From assembly GCF_018729255.1 (NCBI RefSeq), contig NZ_CP076060.1:1984001-2048000 (forward strand): a stretch of 64,000 bases of DNA. Reading direction: 5' to 3'. The stretch's first letter is position 1. Every line of letters starts with the position of its first letter. Below, in pieces: positions 25,195 to 32,185 of this stretch. The notes beneath the pieces are model-generated. The model was not told the origin of the DNA. It made no database searches and was given only the letters and a program-made list of their open reading frames with translations. A program made the position numbers and the translations under genes. This stretch comes from Cupriavidus sp. EM10. GTDB taxonomy: Bacteria; Pseudomonadota; Gammaproteobacteria; Burkholderiales; Burkholderiaceae.

Positions 25195-25996
25195 GGATCA
25201 CCTCCGGAAGGGCGTCATCGCCGAACAGCAGTGCGGCGGCTTCTGCGTTCACGGCATCGTTGTCGATGCCAACGCCTTGGGCTTGGGATGCCAGCACGCG
25301 ATCGACGTAGCTGGGCAGAAATGCGATGGGCTGCTTGGCTTGCTTGCGAGCCTGGATCACGGCCTCGTCGATCTGCTCCAGCGTCAGCCGTGCGTTGCAC
25401 CAGGCCGTGAAGATCGGCCAGACCTTTTTCCGTTCGTGGACGCTGGACACGTCGATCTCCACGCCGTATCGGTCACGGAAGTAGCTCGCCCAATCGCCAG
25501 CGTTGCGTGGCGGGTTCGCATGCGCACGCGAGGCAGAGGTACCACTGACGATTGAAGTACCACTGTCTTTCTCTGGTTCTTGGTGATTGGTGATTGGTGA
25601 TTGGTGAGCATTGCCTTCGCTATGCGTTCGCATGTCCGATGCATCATGCGTTTTAGATGCGTTCGCATTGCCTTCGGACTTGTTCCAGCGTGCGTTTGCC
25701 GATGCTTGAGCCTTGCGTTGCTTCTCCGCATAGGCTGCGATTTCGATGTCACAGCGCTTCTGGTGAAAGCCGTCCGATTCGGCAGTAAAAAAAGTCTCGA
25801 TGACGAAGTCGCATGCCTTCCGCTCGGCCGTCGAGGTCGCGCGCGCCAGGCGATAGATCATCTTCTTATCGAGTGGCAGCGGGCGCTCGGTCTGGTAGTA
25901 CTGGTCTAGCAGCCGCGTGTAGGCGCCGTCCTCCAGCATCGTCAGGCTGACCGTGTCGCGAATGATGTCGCCGATGTGGCGGTTCCAGAAATTCAT
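25187..25996 (-). CDS. DUF1376-type replication initiation protein, O-like
   Basis: The first 105 residues (NFWNRHIGDIIRDTVSLTML, EDGAYTRLLDQYYQTERPLP) match the DUF1376 family, found in phage replication genes. A low-complexity linker (residues about 106-160) is encoded by short direct repeats and contains SPITNHQ. A C-terminal domain (WPIFTAWCNARLTLEQID, IAFLPSYVDRVL) resembles phage O/DnaT-like DNA-binding parts. As in lambda O, the repeats in the gene could be the replication origin that the protein recognizes. Confidence 0.78.
   Translation of the reverse strand: MNFWNRHIGDIIRDTVSLTMLEDGAYTRLLDQYYQTERPLPLDKKMIYRLARATSTAERKACDFVIETFFTAESDGFHQKRCDIEIAAYAEKQRKAQASANARWNKSEGNANASKTHDASDMRTHSEGNAHQSPITNHQEPEKDSGTSIVSGTSASRAHANPPRNAGDWASYFRDRYGVEIDVSSVHERKKVWPIFTAWCNARLTLEQIDEAVIQARKQAKQPIAFLPSYVDRVLASQAQGVGIDNDAVNAEAAALLFGDDALPEVIHG
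25581..25676. repeat. Iteron-like repeats, candidate phage replication origin
   Basis: Four direct copies of the 7-base unit TGGTGAT/G fill 25581-25608. They are followed by two copies of GCATTGCCTTCG (25608-25619 and 25665-25676) and two copies of the inverted-repeat-like ATGCGTTCGCAT (25622-25633 and 25657-25668). All lie inside the linker of the O-like gene. Lambdoid phages carry their origin iterons at the equivalent place. Origin function is inferred. Confidence 0.6.
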
Positions 25997-26262
25997 GGCC
26001 GCCTCGACTCGATCCGTTCACGCAGGTACTTCATTGCGAAGTGCTTGATCGAATCGAGTTCGCTTGTGTCGATTAGCTCGATCCCGGCAATGTCCAAGAT
26101 GGAAATGAACTCGCCCAGCGTGAAGCAGACCTGTCCGTTGGCGAACTCCGAGATCTTGGATACCGGCATATCAAGCGCCGACGCAAGTCTTTCCCGTTCG
26201 GACTGGCTGTCCAACAGCCGGAGCAGTGCCGCCGATGGCGCGTAAGGATCTCGGATTGGCAT
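25993..26262 (-). CDS. Small HTH regulator, CII- or Cro-like
   Basis: This 89-residue protein contains SQSERERLASALDMPVSKIS followed by EFANGQVCFTLGEFISILDI, a recognizable helix-turn-helix followed by a dimerization helix. It is the third small regulator downstream of the rightward-type (minus) early promoter, just before the replication genes, where lambdoid phages place cII. It overlaps the O-like gene start by four bases. Confidence 0.66.
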   Translation of the reverse strand: MPIRDPYAPSAALLRLLDSQSERERLASALDMPVSKISEFANGQVCFTLGEFISILDIAGIELIDTSELDSIKHFAMKYLRERIESRRP

Positions 26263-26271
26263 GGGGATACC

Positions 26272-26559
26272 TCAGCGGGCAATGCCGCATTCGCCAAAGC
26301 CTTCGCGCGCGCAGTGGCACGATGCGCCAACCTGGCACAGGGTGCTGATCGCGTTCAGGTATGTCTTCGAGACGTGCACGTAGCCGATGAAGTCCACCAG
26401 CTTCTCGAGCTTGTCCATGGGGATGCCTTGGCCGTTGGCCAAGACCCGCGACACGTCGCCTGTCTCCCAGCCCATCAGCTCCATGAGTTCTTTCTTGCGC
26501 TCGCCGGTCAGTGCAAGCCTCAGGGCGTGCGACATTCCGGCGGGTTTCATGGCTGTCAT
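26272..26559 (-). CDS. CII-like transcriptional activator
   Basis: This 95-residue protein contains ELMELMGWETGDVSRVLANG, then QGIPMDKLEKLVDFIGYVHV. This closely follows the CII-type pattern (xWxxxxVSRxxxGxGIPLDKL) in which the HTH is followed by a helix for tetramerization. CII-type proteins activate repressor and integrase promoters on infection. The C terminus carries three Cys, unusual for CII. It lies 93 bases downstream of the Cro-like gene. A second HTH gene follows nine bases later. Confidence 0.7.
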   Translation of the reverse strand: MTAMKPAGMSHALRLALTGERKKELMELMGWETGDVSRVLANGQGIPMDKLEKLVDFIGYVHVSKTYLNAISTLCQVGASCHCAREGFGECGIAR

Positions 26560-26652
26560 TTGAGATCGCTCACTGTTGCTCAGCGCTGCACATCACTGCT
26601 TCCTACCCGCTCAGTGCGGTTCGGTGACCGGGTGCGTACGCTGGAGTTGTTG

Positions 26653-26892
26653 TCAGGCAGCCGCGGCAACAGCGTGCTCGCGGAGATAGCCCCAATCGAC
26701 GTCGGGGCGCATTTCTTCGCAACGCACTTCGCTCTTGCCTGCGCGTTCAAGCGCGGGGCAACGCTCTGCCGGAATGCGGTTGTTGTTGATCCAGTCGTAG
26801 ACGGATACGGGGTTGATGCCGAAAAGCCTGGCCACTGCGGGTGCACCGCCAGCGGCCTTGATTGCTCGCTTAGCTACGTTGTCTGCGGTCAT
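26653..26892 (-). CDS. Cro-like repressor (YdaS-type HTH)
   Basis: The start at 26892 (MTADNVAKRAIKAAGGAPAV) has GGAG six bases upstream; an in-frame ATG at 26904 is an alternative. The HTH reads AVARLFGINPVSVYDWINNN, then RIPAERCPALERAGKSEV, the standard form of YdaS/Cro proteins in Proteobacteria prophages. It is divergent from the CI-type repressor with three operator copies between them, so it should be the lytic-side regulator. Confidence 0.82.
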   Translation of the reverse strand: MTADNVAKRAIKAAGGAPAVARLFGINPVSVYDWINNNRIPAERCPALERAGKSEVRCEEMRPDVDWGYLREHAVAAAA

Positions 26893-26904
26893 CCTTCGCT
26901 CCAT

Positions 26905-26969
26905 TAAGGTGTTCCCTTAGCGAACTATAGCAGGTAATACCTTAGTTGCAAATGTTAGGCTCTCCCTTA
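26905..26969. promoter_or_regulatory. Three tandem operators between repressor and Cro genes (OR-like)
   Basis: Three copies of a 15-base dyad of form TAAGG-N5-CCTTA occur: TAAGGTGTTCCCTTA at 26905-26919, GCAGGTAATACCTTA at 26930-26944, and TTAGGCTCTCCCTTA at 26955-26969. Centres are exactly 25 bases apart. The middle copy is the weakest on its left half. The third overlaps the repressor start codon. The layout copies lambda OR1-OR3. The leader is only as long as the operators, so repressor message may be leaderless or nearly so. Confidence 0.85.
26924..26951 (-). promoter_or_regulatory. PR-like promoter for the cro-replication operon
   Basis: On the minus strand TTGCAA (26951-26946) and TATAGT (26929-26924) are separated by 16 bases. 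The middle operator fills the spacer, so repressor binding would block RNA polymerase. Transcription would enter the Cro-like gene. Confidence 0.72.
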
Positions 26970-27630
26970 TGCACATCGGTGAACGAATTCGTCAGAAAAG
27001 AAAGGAGCTTGGACTCACCCAGGCGGACCTCGCACGCCTGTTCGGCATAAGTTTCGTCTCAGTCTCAGAGTGGGAAAGAGGATTAGGGAAGCCTGAACAA
27101 GACAAGCTTCCGATTCTTGCTAGGAAACTGAAGACGACAGTGAACTATCTTCTGACCGGTCGGAACGACAGTTCCGGCCAATACGAAGATGAGGAACGAT
27201 CTTCACTTACAAGCCGAACAACGAACGGCCTACCCGTCATTGAGCTCGGGACGGCCGCCCAGTGGAGGACCCTTATGTCTGACGAGAAGACGAGTTTTGC
27301 CGGAGAGCGCATTCCGTGCCCTTTCCCGCACAGCGAGGATGCTTTCATCACGCGCGTGGTCGGAGAGAGCAACTATGACCCGCTGTCCCCAAATCCTTTA
27401 GTGACGGGGATTTCATTGCCGTGGACCCTGCAAAGGAGCCCAAGCATCTCAGCATGGTGCTGGTCGAGACTGGCCCGAATGTCGTAGAGATGCGACAACT
27501 CCTTATCGAACCCGACGGCACCAGGCTGCTCAAGGCGCTGGCCCAGGGTTGGCCGCATCGCATCCGCTCGATGGGGGATGACGATCATGTCATCGGCACC
27601 GTGATCGGCAAGTGGGTCCCCGAGGTCTGA
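26969..27630 (+). pseudogene. CI-type repressor with S24 peptidase domain, frame broken once as read
   Basis: The N terminus (residues 1-65) is an XRE helix-turn-helix: MHIGERIRQKRKELGLTQAD, LARLFGISFVSVSEWERGLG. The C-terminal half is a LexA/CI-like S24 domain. It contains ITRVVGESNYDPLSPN with the candidate catalytic Ser, then FSDGDFIAVDP, then LLKALAQGWPHR with the candidate Lys, then GTVIGKWVPEV. The first frame runs to 27487 and the rest is in another frame to 27630. One base added at 27386-27399 fuses them (about 221 residues). As read, the repressor would lack its dimerization and autocleavage end. If truly broken the lysogen would lose immunity, so an assembly error is more likely. 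A terminator follows at 27759. Confidence 0.82.
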
Positions 27631-27758
27631 AGCTCAGCAAGAACTACAATTCGTAGGAGGCTCTTACGGCTTGAGCCCACCTCCGGCTACCGCACACTGA
27701 GTTTGGAACGGGATGCCCCGGGTCAATTGGCTGCACACGGTTTTCACATTTCGCGATA

Positions 27759-27781
27759 AGCCCGCCCTGCGCGGGCTTTTT
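27759..27781 (+). terminator. Intrinsic terminator after repressor gene
   Basis: The stem AGCCCGC / GCGGGCT with loop CCTGC is followed by TTTTTC. It lies 129 bases after the repressor stop and just before the leftward-type operators, and separates the repressor transcript from the early operon. The 27631-27758 interval shows no gene. Confidence 0.82.
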
Positions 27782-27800
27782 CACGTCCGCAGCAAAAAAC

Positions 27801-27862
27801 TAAGGCAATGCCTTGACATGAACTAAGGCACCACCTAATATCCGGACTAAGGACATACCTTA
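27801..27862. promoter_or_regulatory. Three tandem operators before early recombination operon (OL-like)
   Basis: Three dyads match those at 26905-26969: TAAGGCAATGCCTTG at 27801-27815, TAAGGCACCACCTAA at 27824-27838, and TAAGGACATACCTTA at 27848-27862. Centre spacing is 23 and 24 bases. They overlap and flank the promoter of the plus-strand early operon. With the other triplet, about 0.9 kb away, they would allow repressor-mediated looping as in lambda. Confidence 0.85.
27813..27841 (+). promoter_or_regulatory. PL-like promoter
   Basis: TTGACA (27813-27818) and TAATAT (27836-27841) are separated by 17 bases, a near-ideal sigma70 promoter. The first operator overlaps the -35 box, the second fills the spacer, and the third covers the start region. 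The first gene begins at 27876 with GGAG seven to ten bases upstream. Confidence 0.88.
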
Positions 27863-27875
27863 ACCGGAGCAAGCG

Positions 27876-28217
27876 ATGCCCGCCACCAAATCCCCTCAGA
27901 ACTTCACAGGTGCAGAACGATTGATCGCGATGGTCGTCTCGAAGGACGGCCTGAACTTCGCGAACGACAACGACATCGAGGCCGGCGCGTACCTGTCGGC
28001 CGTCGCTGACTTCGTGCTGCGCAACAAGCTGGATGACGCCTCGCTGGCCTCGCTGGGTCGTCAGTTGTTCCAGCAATACCTTGCCGACGTGGCGCACCTG
28101 GTTGCCGAGACCGACCGCGAGATGAGCGATGCCATCGAGCGCTGCGAAGCCGAGTTTCGCGCGCACGTCGCCCGCACGCCGAATCACCTGTTGTCGCGCA
28201 ATGGGGGTGTGCTGTGA
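27876..28217 (+). CDS. First gene of early operon, unknown
   Basis: This 113-residue protein starts MPATKSPQNFTGAERLIAMV and continues with DNDIEAGAYLSAVADFVLRN and a helical acidic region (VAETDREMSDAIERCEAEF). As the first gene from the strong early promoter it should be produced at once on infection, a slot often used for anti-host or anti-defence proteins. No family is recognized, and the anti-host role is an inference. Confidence 0.7.
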   Translation: MPATKSPQNFTGAERLIAMVVSKDGLNFANDNDIEAGAYLSAVADFVLRNKLDDASLASLGRQLFQQYLADVAHLVAETDREMSDAIERCEAEFRAHVARTPNHLLSRNGGVL

Positions 28218-28390
28218 ACGACGACCGCGAATACGACGTGGTGTTTGCCAACGGATCGACGGTCAACGTAATCGCTGACGGCCGGGACCACGCACAAGAA
28301 CAGGCCATCGACTGCATCTTCGACGCGATCGGGATCGTGCCTGCCATCACCGCCATCGTGCGCAAGCCGCTTGGCACGACGATTTTCTGA
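28214..28390 (+). CDS. Small acidic phage protein with GTG start
   Basis: A 58-residue frame begins at GTG 28214, overlapping the preceding stop (GTGA). It reads NDDREYDVVFANGSTVNVIA and ends in VRKPLGTTIF. Predicted mixed alpha/beta with an Asp-rich N terminus. Overlap and coding character on both sides support it. The function is unknown. Confidence 0.6.
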   Translation: MNDDREYDVVFANGSTVNVIADGRDHAQEQAIDCIFDAIGIVPAITAIVRKPLGTTIF

Positions 28391-28400
28391 GGGATTTGTA

Positions 28401-28741
28401 ATGAGCAAGTTCGTGCCGACCATGCGCATAAAGTGCGGCCTGCCTCCGATTGAGCAGATTCCGCTGAACCGCCTGTCGATTCTTCAACATGCCCTGCTGG
28501 AGTTGGACAAGCGGATGCTTGATCTCCGTATCGATGCAAACGTGAACCGTCTCACCCCCATCGCGCAGGGTGTTTCGAATATCTCCACGGCATGTTCAAC
28601 GGCGTTCGTTTTGGCTTTGTTTCTGCCCTGTTGTTCTGTGGCGATACCGACGAGGACTACTACGTCTTTAGCGAACGCGTTCAGGCCTACGAGAACGAGA
28701 TCCAGTTTCTCTGGAGCATCTACCAAAGGGACCAATCGTGA
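28401..28741 (+). pseudogene. Early phage protein, frame broken once as read
   Basis: The ATG at 28401 has GAGGG ten to fourteen bases upstream and reads MSKFVPTMRIKCGLPPIEQI through IDANVNRLTP. After the C5 run at 28555-28559 the sensible frame changes. It continues HRAGCFEYLHGMFNGVRFGF, then DTDEDYYVFSERVQAYENEI, to a TGA at 28739-28741 overlapping the next GTG start. One missing C explains the break. The restored protein is about 113 residues, aromatic-rich, and of unknown function. Confidence 0.62.
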
Positions 28742-28863
28742 TCGACATGCACGACGAACTGATCCGCAAGGCGCGCAACAACCGGCGCCTGTTGCTCGCC
28801 ACGCTGGCCGGCATCGGCTTCGTGGCCGCCGTGGTGATTCTCGACATTGCGAGGCAAATGTGA
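28738..28863 (+). CDS. Tiny single-TM phage protein
   Basis: A 41-residue frame starts at GTG 28738 (GTGA overlap) and reads MIDMHDELIRKARNNRRLLL, followed by a hydrophobic segment ATLAGIGFVAAVVILDIA. A basic cytoplasmic N terminus then one membrane helix is predicted. It is embedded in an unbroken series of overlapping early genes. Confidence 0.6.
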   Translation: MIDMHDELIRKARNNRRLLLATLAGIGFVAAVVILDIARQM

Positions 28864-28994
28864 ATCGCGAATCCTTCGAACTCTGGCTGGACGAGCACCC
28901 GCGCCTGGCCGAAGCACTGATCACCATTTTCATCCTGTTCGCCATGGGCCTAGCCGGCTGGGTGGATGGGCCTCTGATTGGAGTCACGCAATGA
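28860..28994 (+). CDS. Tiny single-TM phage protein
   Basis: A 44-residue frame starts at GTG 28860 and reads MNRESFELWLDEHPRLAEAL, then a hydrophobic segment LITIFILFAMGLAGWV, and ends at 28994 overlapping the nuclease start by ATGA. Like its neighbour it is a short membrane protein expressed early. Lambdoid analogues at this place include exclusion and host-inhibition proteins, but no homology is visible. Confidence 0.6.
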   Translation: MNRESFELWLDEHPRLAEALITIFILFAMGLAGWVDGPLIGVTQ

Positions 28995-29845
28995 ACGCCC
29001 CCCGCTCTATCACCGAATTGTGGACCGGCGTGCAGCACGGCCTGTCGATCGATGCCTACCACGGCATGGAAGGCGCGTCTAAGACCGTCCTCGACTCGGT
29101 ATCCAAGTCGCCGGCCATCGCCTACGCCCGCCACCTGGACCCGAATCGTCCGGCCGCCGAGCAGAAGTCCGGGCAGCTGGAAGGCGAGCTCGCGCACTGC
29201 GCCATCCTGGAACCCGACCAGTTCGACGTGCGCTATGTCGTGGGCCCAGACTGGAACCGCAACACGAACAAGTGGAAGGACTACGTGGCCGAGATGGCTG
29301 CCGCGCGCCCTGGCGTGACGATCCTGAAGCCCGAGCAGCGCGAGACGGCCATGCGCCAGGGTGAGTCGGTACGGCGCCTGCCCGAGATCCGCGACGCGCT
29401 CGCCGCCGGCCACCCCGAAGTGTCGGCCTTCTGGATCGATCCCGAGACGGGCGTGAAGTGCCGCTGCCGGCCGGACTGGGTGCATCCCTGCGGCGAGGCC
29501 GGCGCGATCCTGCTGGACGTGAAGACGTACAGCGACGCGAGCCCCGCCGAGTTCCGCCGCCAGGTGGCCCGCAAGCGCTACCACGTGCAGGACGCCTTCT
29601 ATTCGGACGGCTTCGCGCGCGCCAGCGCCCTCGAAGTGCTGGCCTTCGTGTTCGTGGCGGTGGAGACGGAATACCCGTGCGCCGCCAACGCGCTGATGCT
29701 CGACGATCTGGCGAAGACCACCGGACGTGACCTGTACCGCTACGACCTGAACACGTACGGCGAATGCCTGCGCACGGGCGAATGGCCCGGATACAGCGAC
29801 CAGATCCAGATCATCAACCTGCCCAATTGGGCGCTCATCGACTGA
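28991..29845 (+). CDS. RecE-like PD-(D/E)XK exonuclease
   Basis: This 284-residue protein contains GLSIDAYHGMEGASKTVLDS, LEGELAHCAILEPDQFDVRY, and the nuclease core: CRPDWVHP (Asp) followed about 15 residues on by ILLDVKTYSDASPAEF (DxK). A conserved QDAFYSDGF helix follows. These are the motifs of the DUF3799/RecE-type exonucleases that degrade one strand of double-stranded DNA. It is followed 12 bases later by RecT, giving a two-gene recombination system. Confidence 0.85.
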   Translation: MNAPRSITELWTGVQHGLSIDAYHGMEGASKTVLDSVSKSPAIAYARHLDPNRPAAEQKSGQLEGELAHCAILEPDQFDVRYVVGPDWNRNTNKWKDYVAEMAAARPGVTILKPEQRETAMRQGESVRRLPEIRDALAAGHPEVSAFWIDPETGVKCRCRPDWVHPCGEAGAILLDVKTYSDASPAEFRRQVARKRYHVQDAFYSDGFARASALEVLAFVFVAVETEYPCAANALMLDDLAKTTGRDLYRYDLNTYGECLRTGEWPGYSDQIQIINLPNWALID

Positions 29846-29857
29846 CAGGACGAATCC

Positions 29858-30892
29858 ATGTCGAATACCGTTTCCCTCGCGGACCTGAAGAAGACCTCGA
29901 AGATGGTCGCCTCGCAAGCCGGCATCGGCAGCGTGAAGACGTTCTTCGAATCCCAGAAATCTACTCTCGCCGCGGTGCTGCCCAAGCATGTCAGCCCCGA
30001 CCGCATGCTGAAAATCGCGCTGGGCGCGCTGCGCACCACTCCGAAGCTGATGGAATGTACCGTCGAATCGCTGATGGGTGCCGTCGTGCAGTGCTCGCAG
30101 CTGGGCCTGGAACCGAACACGCCGCTGGGCCACGCCTACCTGATCCCCTTCGAGAAGAAAAAGAAGCAGGGCAACCAGTGGGTGACTGACAAGGTAGAGA
30201 CGCAGATCGTGATCGGCTACAAGGGCCTGATCGATCTGGCGCGCCGCTCTGGTCAGGTGGTGAGCATCGCCGCGCACGCAGTGCACGAAAACGACCGCTT
30301 CGAGTATGCCTACGGCCTGGACGAAAAGCTGGAGCACAAGCCCACCATGTCCGGCCGTGGGCGCGTAATCGCCTTCTACGCAGTCGCCAAACTCGTGGGC
30401 GGCGGCCATGCGTTCGAGGTCATGAGCGTAGACCAGGTGAACGAGATCCGCGACGCCAGCCAGAACTACAAGTTCGCTCGCGACAAGGACAAGACGGTAT
30501 GGGGCCAGCACTACGAGGAGATGGGCCGCAAGACCGTGCTGCGCCGGCTGTTCAAGTACCTGCCGGTGAGCATCGAACTGGCCAATGCATCGGCGCTGGA
30601 CGGCATGCATGCGCGCGGCGAGAGCCAAGCGCTCGACAACGTGCTGGAAGGTGACTACATCACGCCGGCCAGCGACGACTATGCCGACGAAGACGCGCCG
30701 CAGCTCGGCAACCAGCCCACTGGCGAGGCCATCCAGTTCGACGTGAATGGCTTCAAGGCCAAGATGGACGCGTGCAAGGACCCGACCACTCTGGATCTGA
30801 TGGCCGACGAGATTCGCGAACTGCCGCAGGACGTGCAGGAAGAACTGAACGAGCACTACCGCATCTGTCGCGCCGAGCTGGACCTCCAGTAA
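29858..30892 (+). CDS. recT: RecT-family single-strand annealing protein
   Basis: This 344-residue protein shows the RecT signature: VLPKHVSPDRMLKIALGALR, LMGAVVQCSQLGLEPNTPLG, HAYLIPFEKKKK, and IGYKGLIDLARRSGQVVSIA. It anneals complementary strands exposed by the neighbouring exonuclease, aiding genome circularization, repair and recombination. The acidic C terminus (residues about 265-300) is typical. The start at 29858 has a GGAC-type weak ribosome site. The frame is intact. Confidence 0.9.
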   Translation: MSNTVSLADLKKTSKMVASQAGIGSVKTFFESQKSTLAAVLPKHVSPDRMLKIALGALRTTPKLMECTVESLMGAVVQCSQLGLEPNTPLGHAYLIPFEKKKKQGNQWVTDKVETQIVIGYKGLIDLARRSGQVVSIAAHAVHENDRFEYAYGLDEKLEHKPTMSGRGRVIAFYAVAKLVGGGHAFEVMSVDQVNEIRDASQNYKFARDKDKTVWGQHYEEMGRKTVLRRLFKYLPVSIELANASALDGMHARGESQALDNVLEGDYITPASDDYADEDAPQLGNQPTGEAIQFDVNGFKAKMDACKDPTTLDLMADEIRELPQDVQEELNEHYRICRAELDLQ

Positions 30893-30913
30893 CCCTACCC
30901 CCTTGCGGCCGCT

Positions 30914-30947
30914 TCACGTCCCGCGTCCCGGCCGCCTTTTTATTCCT
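30914..30947 (+). terminator. Possible terminator after recT
   Basis: GCGGCCG and CGGCCGC are separated by a 17-base loop and followed by CTTTTTATTC. The long loop makes it weaker than the other terminators here. It would lower expression of the genes downstream of recT. Confidence 0.5.
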
Positions 30948-30966
30948 GACCATCGGAGGAACCACG

Positions 30967-31503
30967 ATGTTTGAGATAACCACCCAGCAGCCCGTGAAGC
31001 TCGTCAACTACAACCCGCGCGCCGAGAAGCACGGCAAGGAACGCAAGCCTGCGGCCACCATGCGCGTGCAGGTAGCCATGCCGGCCGCAGTGCTGAACCT
31101 GTTCGAGCGCGGCCTGTATGACGCACTGTACGAGCAGGTCACGGAAGGCGACGACCTGGTGTCCACGTCCACCCGCCGCTTCAAGAAGATGGCCCCTTTT
31201 TCTTGGGCGTTTGAGGGCAAGGGCTACACCACGACGGTGGACTACGGCCTCGGTGGCGAAAGCAACATCGAGCTGGACGACTGCACGGTCAAGGACTTCC
31301 GCATCACGCCGCAGGAAAACGACATCGTGCTGATCGACTTTGCCATCAACTGCGCGCCCGACGAACGCGAGAGCGGCATCCTGGATCACCGTATCCAGCA
31401 GGAGATCCAGATCACCGTGAAGGCACCGGCGCCGCAGACGGTCGGCGAATTGTTCGGCGACGAGCCGCAGGAGCAAGAGCCGGCCACTGCCGAGGAAGAC
31501 TGA
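30967..31503 (+). CDS. Conserved early phage protein next to recT
   Basis: This 178-residue protein begins MFEITTQQPVKLVNYNPRAE and contains MRVQVAMPAAVLNLFERGLY, SWAFEGKGYTTTVDYGLGGE, and FAINCAPDERESGILDHRIQ. The end is acidic (FGDEPQEQEPATAEED). Proteins of this kind are commonly next to RecT in Burkholderiales phages, so a recombination or single-strand-binding accessory role is plausible; the acidic tail resembles those of SSB-like proteins. A strong ribosome site GGAGG precedes the ATG. Confidence 0.72.
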   Translation: MFEITTQQPVKLVNYNPRAEKHGKERKPAATMRVQVAMPAAVLNLFERGLYDALYEQVTEGDDLVSTSTRRFKKMAPFSWAFEGKGYTTTVDYGLGGESNIELDDCTVKDFRITPQENDIVLIDFAINCAPDERESGILDHRIQQEIQITVKAPAPQTVGELFGDEPQEQEPATAEED

Positions 31504-31523
31504 GTTTCAACGGGGGAAAGCGG

Positions 31524-31760
31524 ATGGTCGAGCAGCTGACGGCACGCAGCGATTACCCCACCCCAACATCGAGACCTGCCATGGAAGACATCGTTGAACG
31601 GCTCGAAGCAGCGAACGAGTACTGCGAGAGCTCCGAATCCAAACAGCTAAGGAAAGACGCGGCGTCTGAGATTCGTGCGCTGCGTCGGCAAGCGGCAGAA
31701 CTGGAAGCGCTGCTTCGCCGCCGCGCGTCGCAGAAGATGGCCCGCGGAGTGATGGCATGA
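31524..31760 (+). CDS. Small coiled-coil phage protein
   Basis: This 78-residue protein has a helical Glu/Arg/Leu-rich core (MEDIVERLEAANEYCESSES, EIRALRRQAAELEALLRRRA). GGGGGAAAG precedes the ATG at 31524; an internal ATG at 31581 is the alternative start for the conserved core. Similar short VERLRxxA proteins are frequent in phage early regions. The function is unknown. Confidence 0.62.
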   Translation: MVEQLTARSDYPTPTSRPAMEDIVERLEAANEYCESSESKQLRKDAASEIRALRRQAAELEALLRRRASQKMARGVMA

Positions 31761-32185
31761 GCCGAATACTCAATCTCCGCGCGAAGATCGTCAACGCGCT
31801 GCTGGAACGGGACGAAGTGTGCGGGCCGCTGATCGCCAAGGAAATCGGATGCGCACCGGAAAGCGCGGCATTCGTGCTGCGCGAGTTGTCGCAGTACCTG
31901 GCCAAGCGTGCAGCACCAGAAGAACCCGGCAAGAACCGGATCTATTACAGCGCCGTGGATCGTGAAGGACTGATCCGCGAGCGCGACATGAAGCGCGGCG
32001 GCGGAAACCAGTGGACCACGCGTGTTCGCCTGAGTTTCGACGGACTGCTGCAAGCGTGGAACATCGCCCCCCTCGCGGCTGCACGTTGCCGAGCCTGGTG
32101 CATCGCATGGAAACGCCTGAAGACCAACTATTCGAGGAAGCAGCATGACCGACACCGACAAGCCGCAGGACCAACGCGATATTGA
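31757..32185 (+). CDS. Winged-helix-like phage protein, C terminus frameshifted as read
   Basis: The first 104 residues (MSRILNLRAKIVNALLERDE, GPLIAKEIGCAPESAAFVLR, IYYSAVDREGLIRERDMKRG) suggest a small winged-helix domain. After FDGLLQAWNIAP the read frame becomes Arg/Cys-rich. One C added in the C6 run at 32067-32072 gives PRGCTLPSLVHRMETPEDQL, ending FEEAA with a TGA at 32146-32148 that overlaps the next ATG. The natural end is thus probably 32148. Role unknown. Confidence 0.65.
   Translation: MSRILNLRAKIVNALLERDEVCGPLIAKEIGCAPESAAFVLRELSQYLAKRAAPEEPGKNRIYYSAVDREGLIRERDMKRGGGNQWTTRVRLSFDGLLQAWNIAPLAAARCRAWCIAWKRLKTNYSRKQHDRHRQAAGPTRY

Noticed and set aside
28484..30856. Minus-strand open frame of 790 codons opposite the nuclease and recT
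   Set aside because: It is antisense to well-supported RecE-like and RecT genes and has no recognizable domain.
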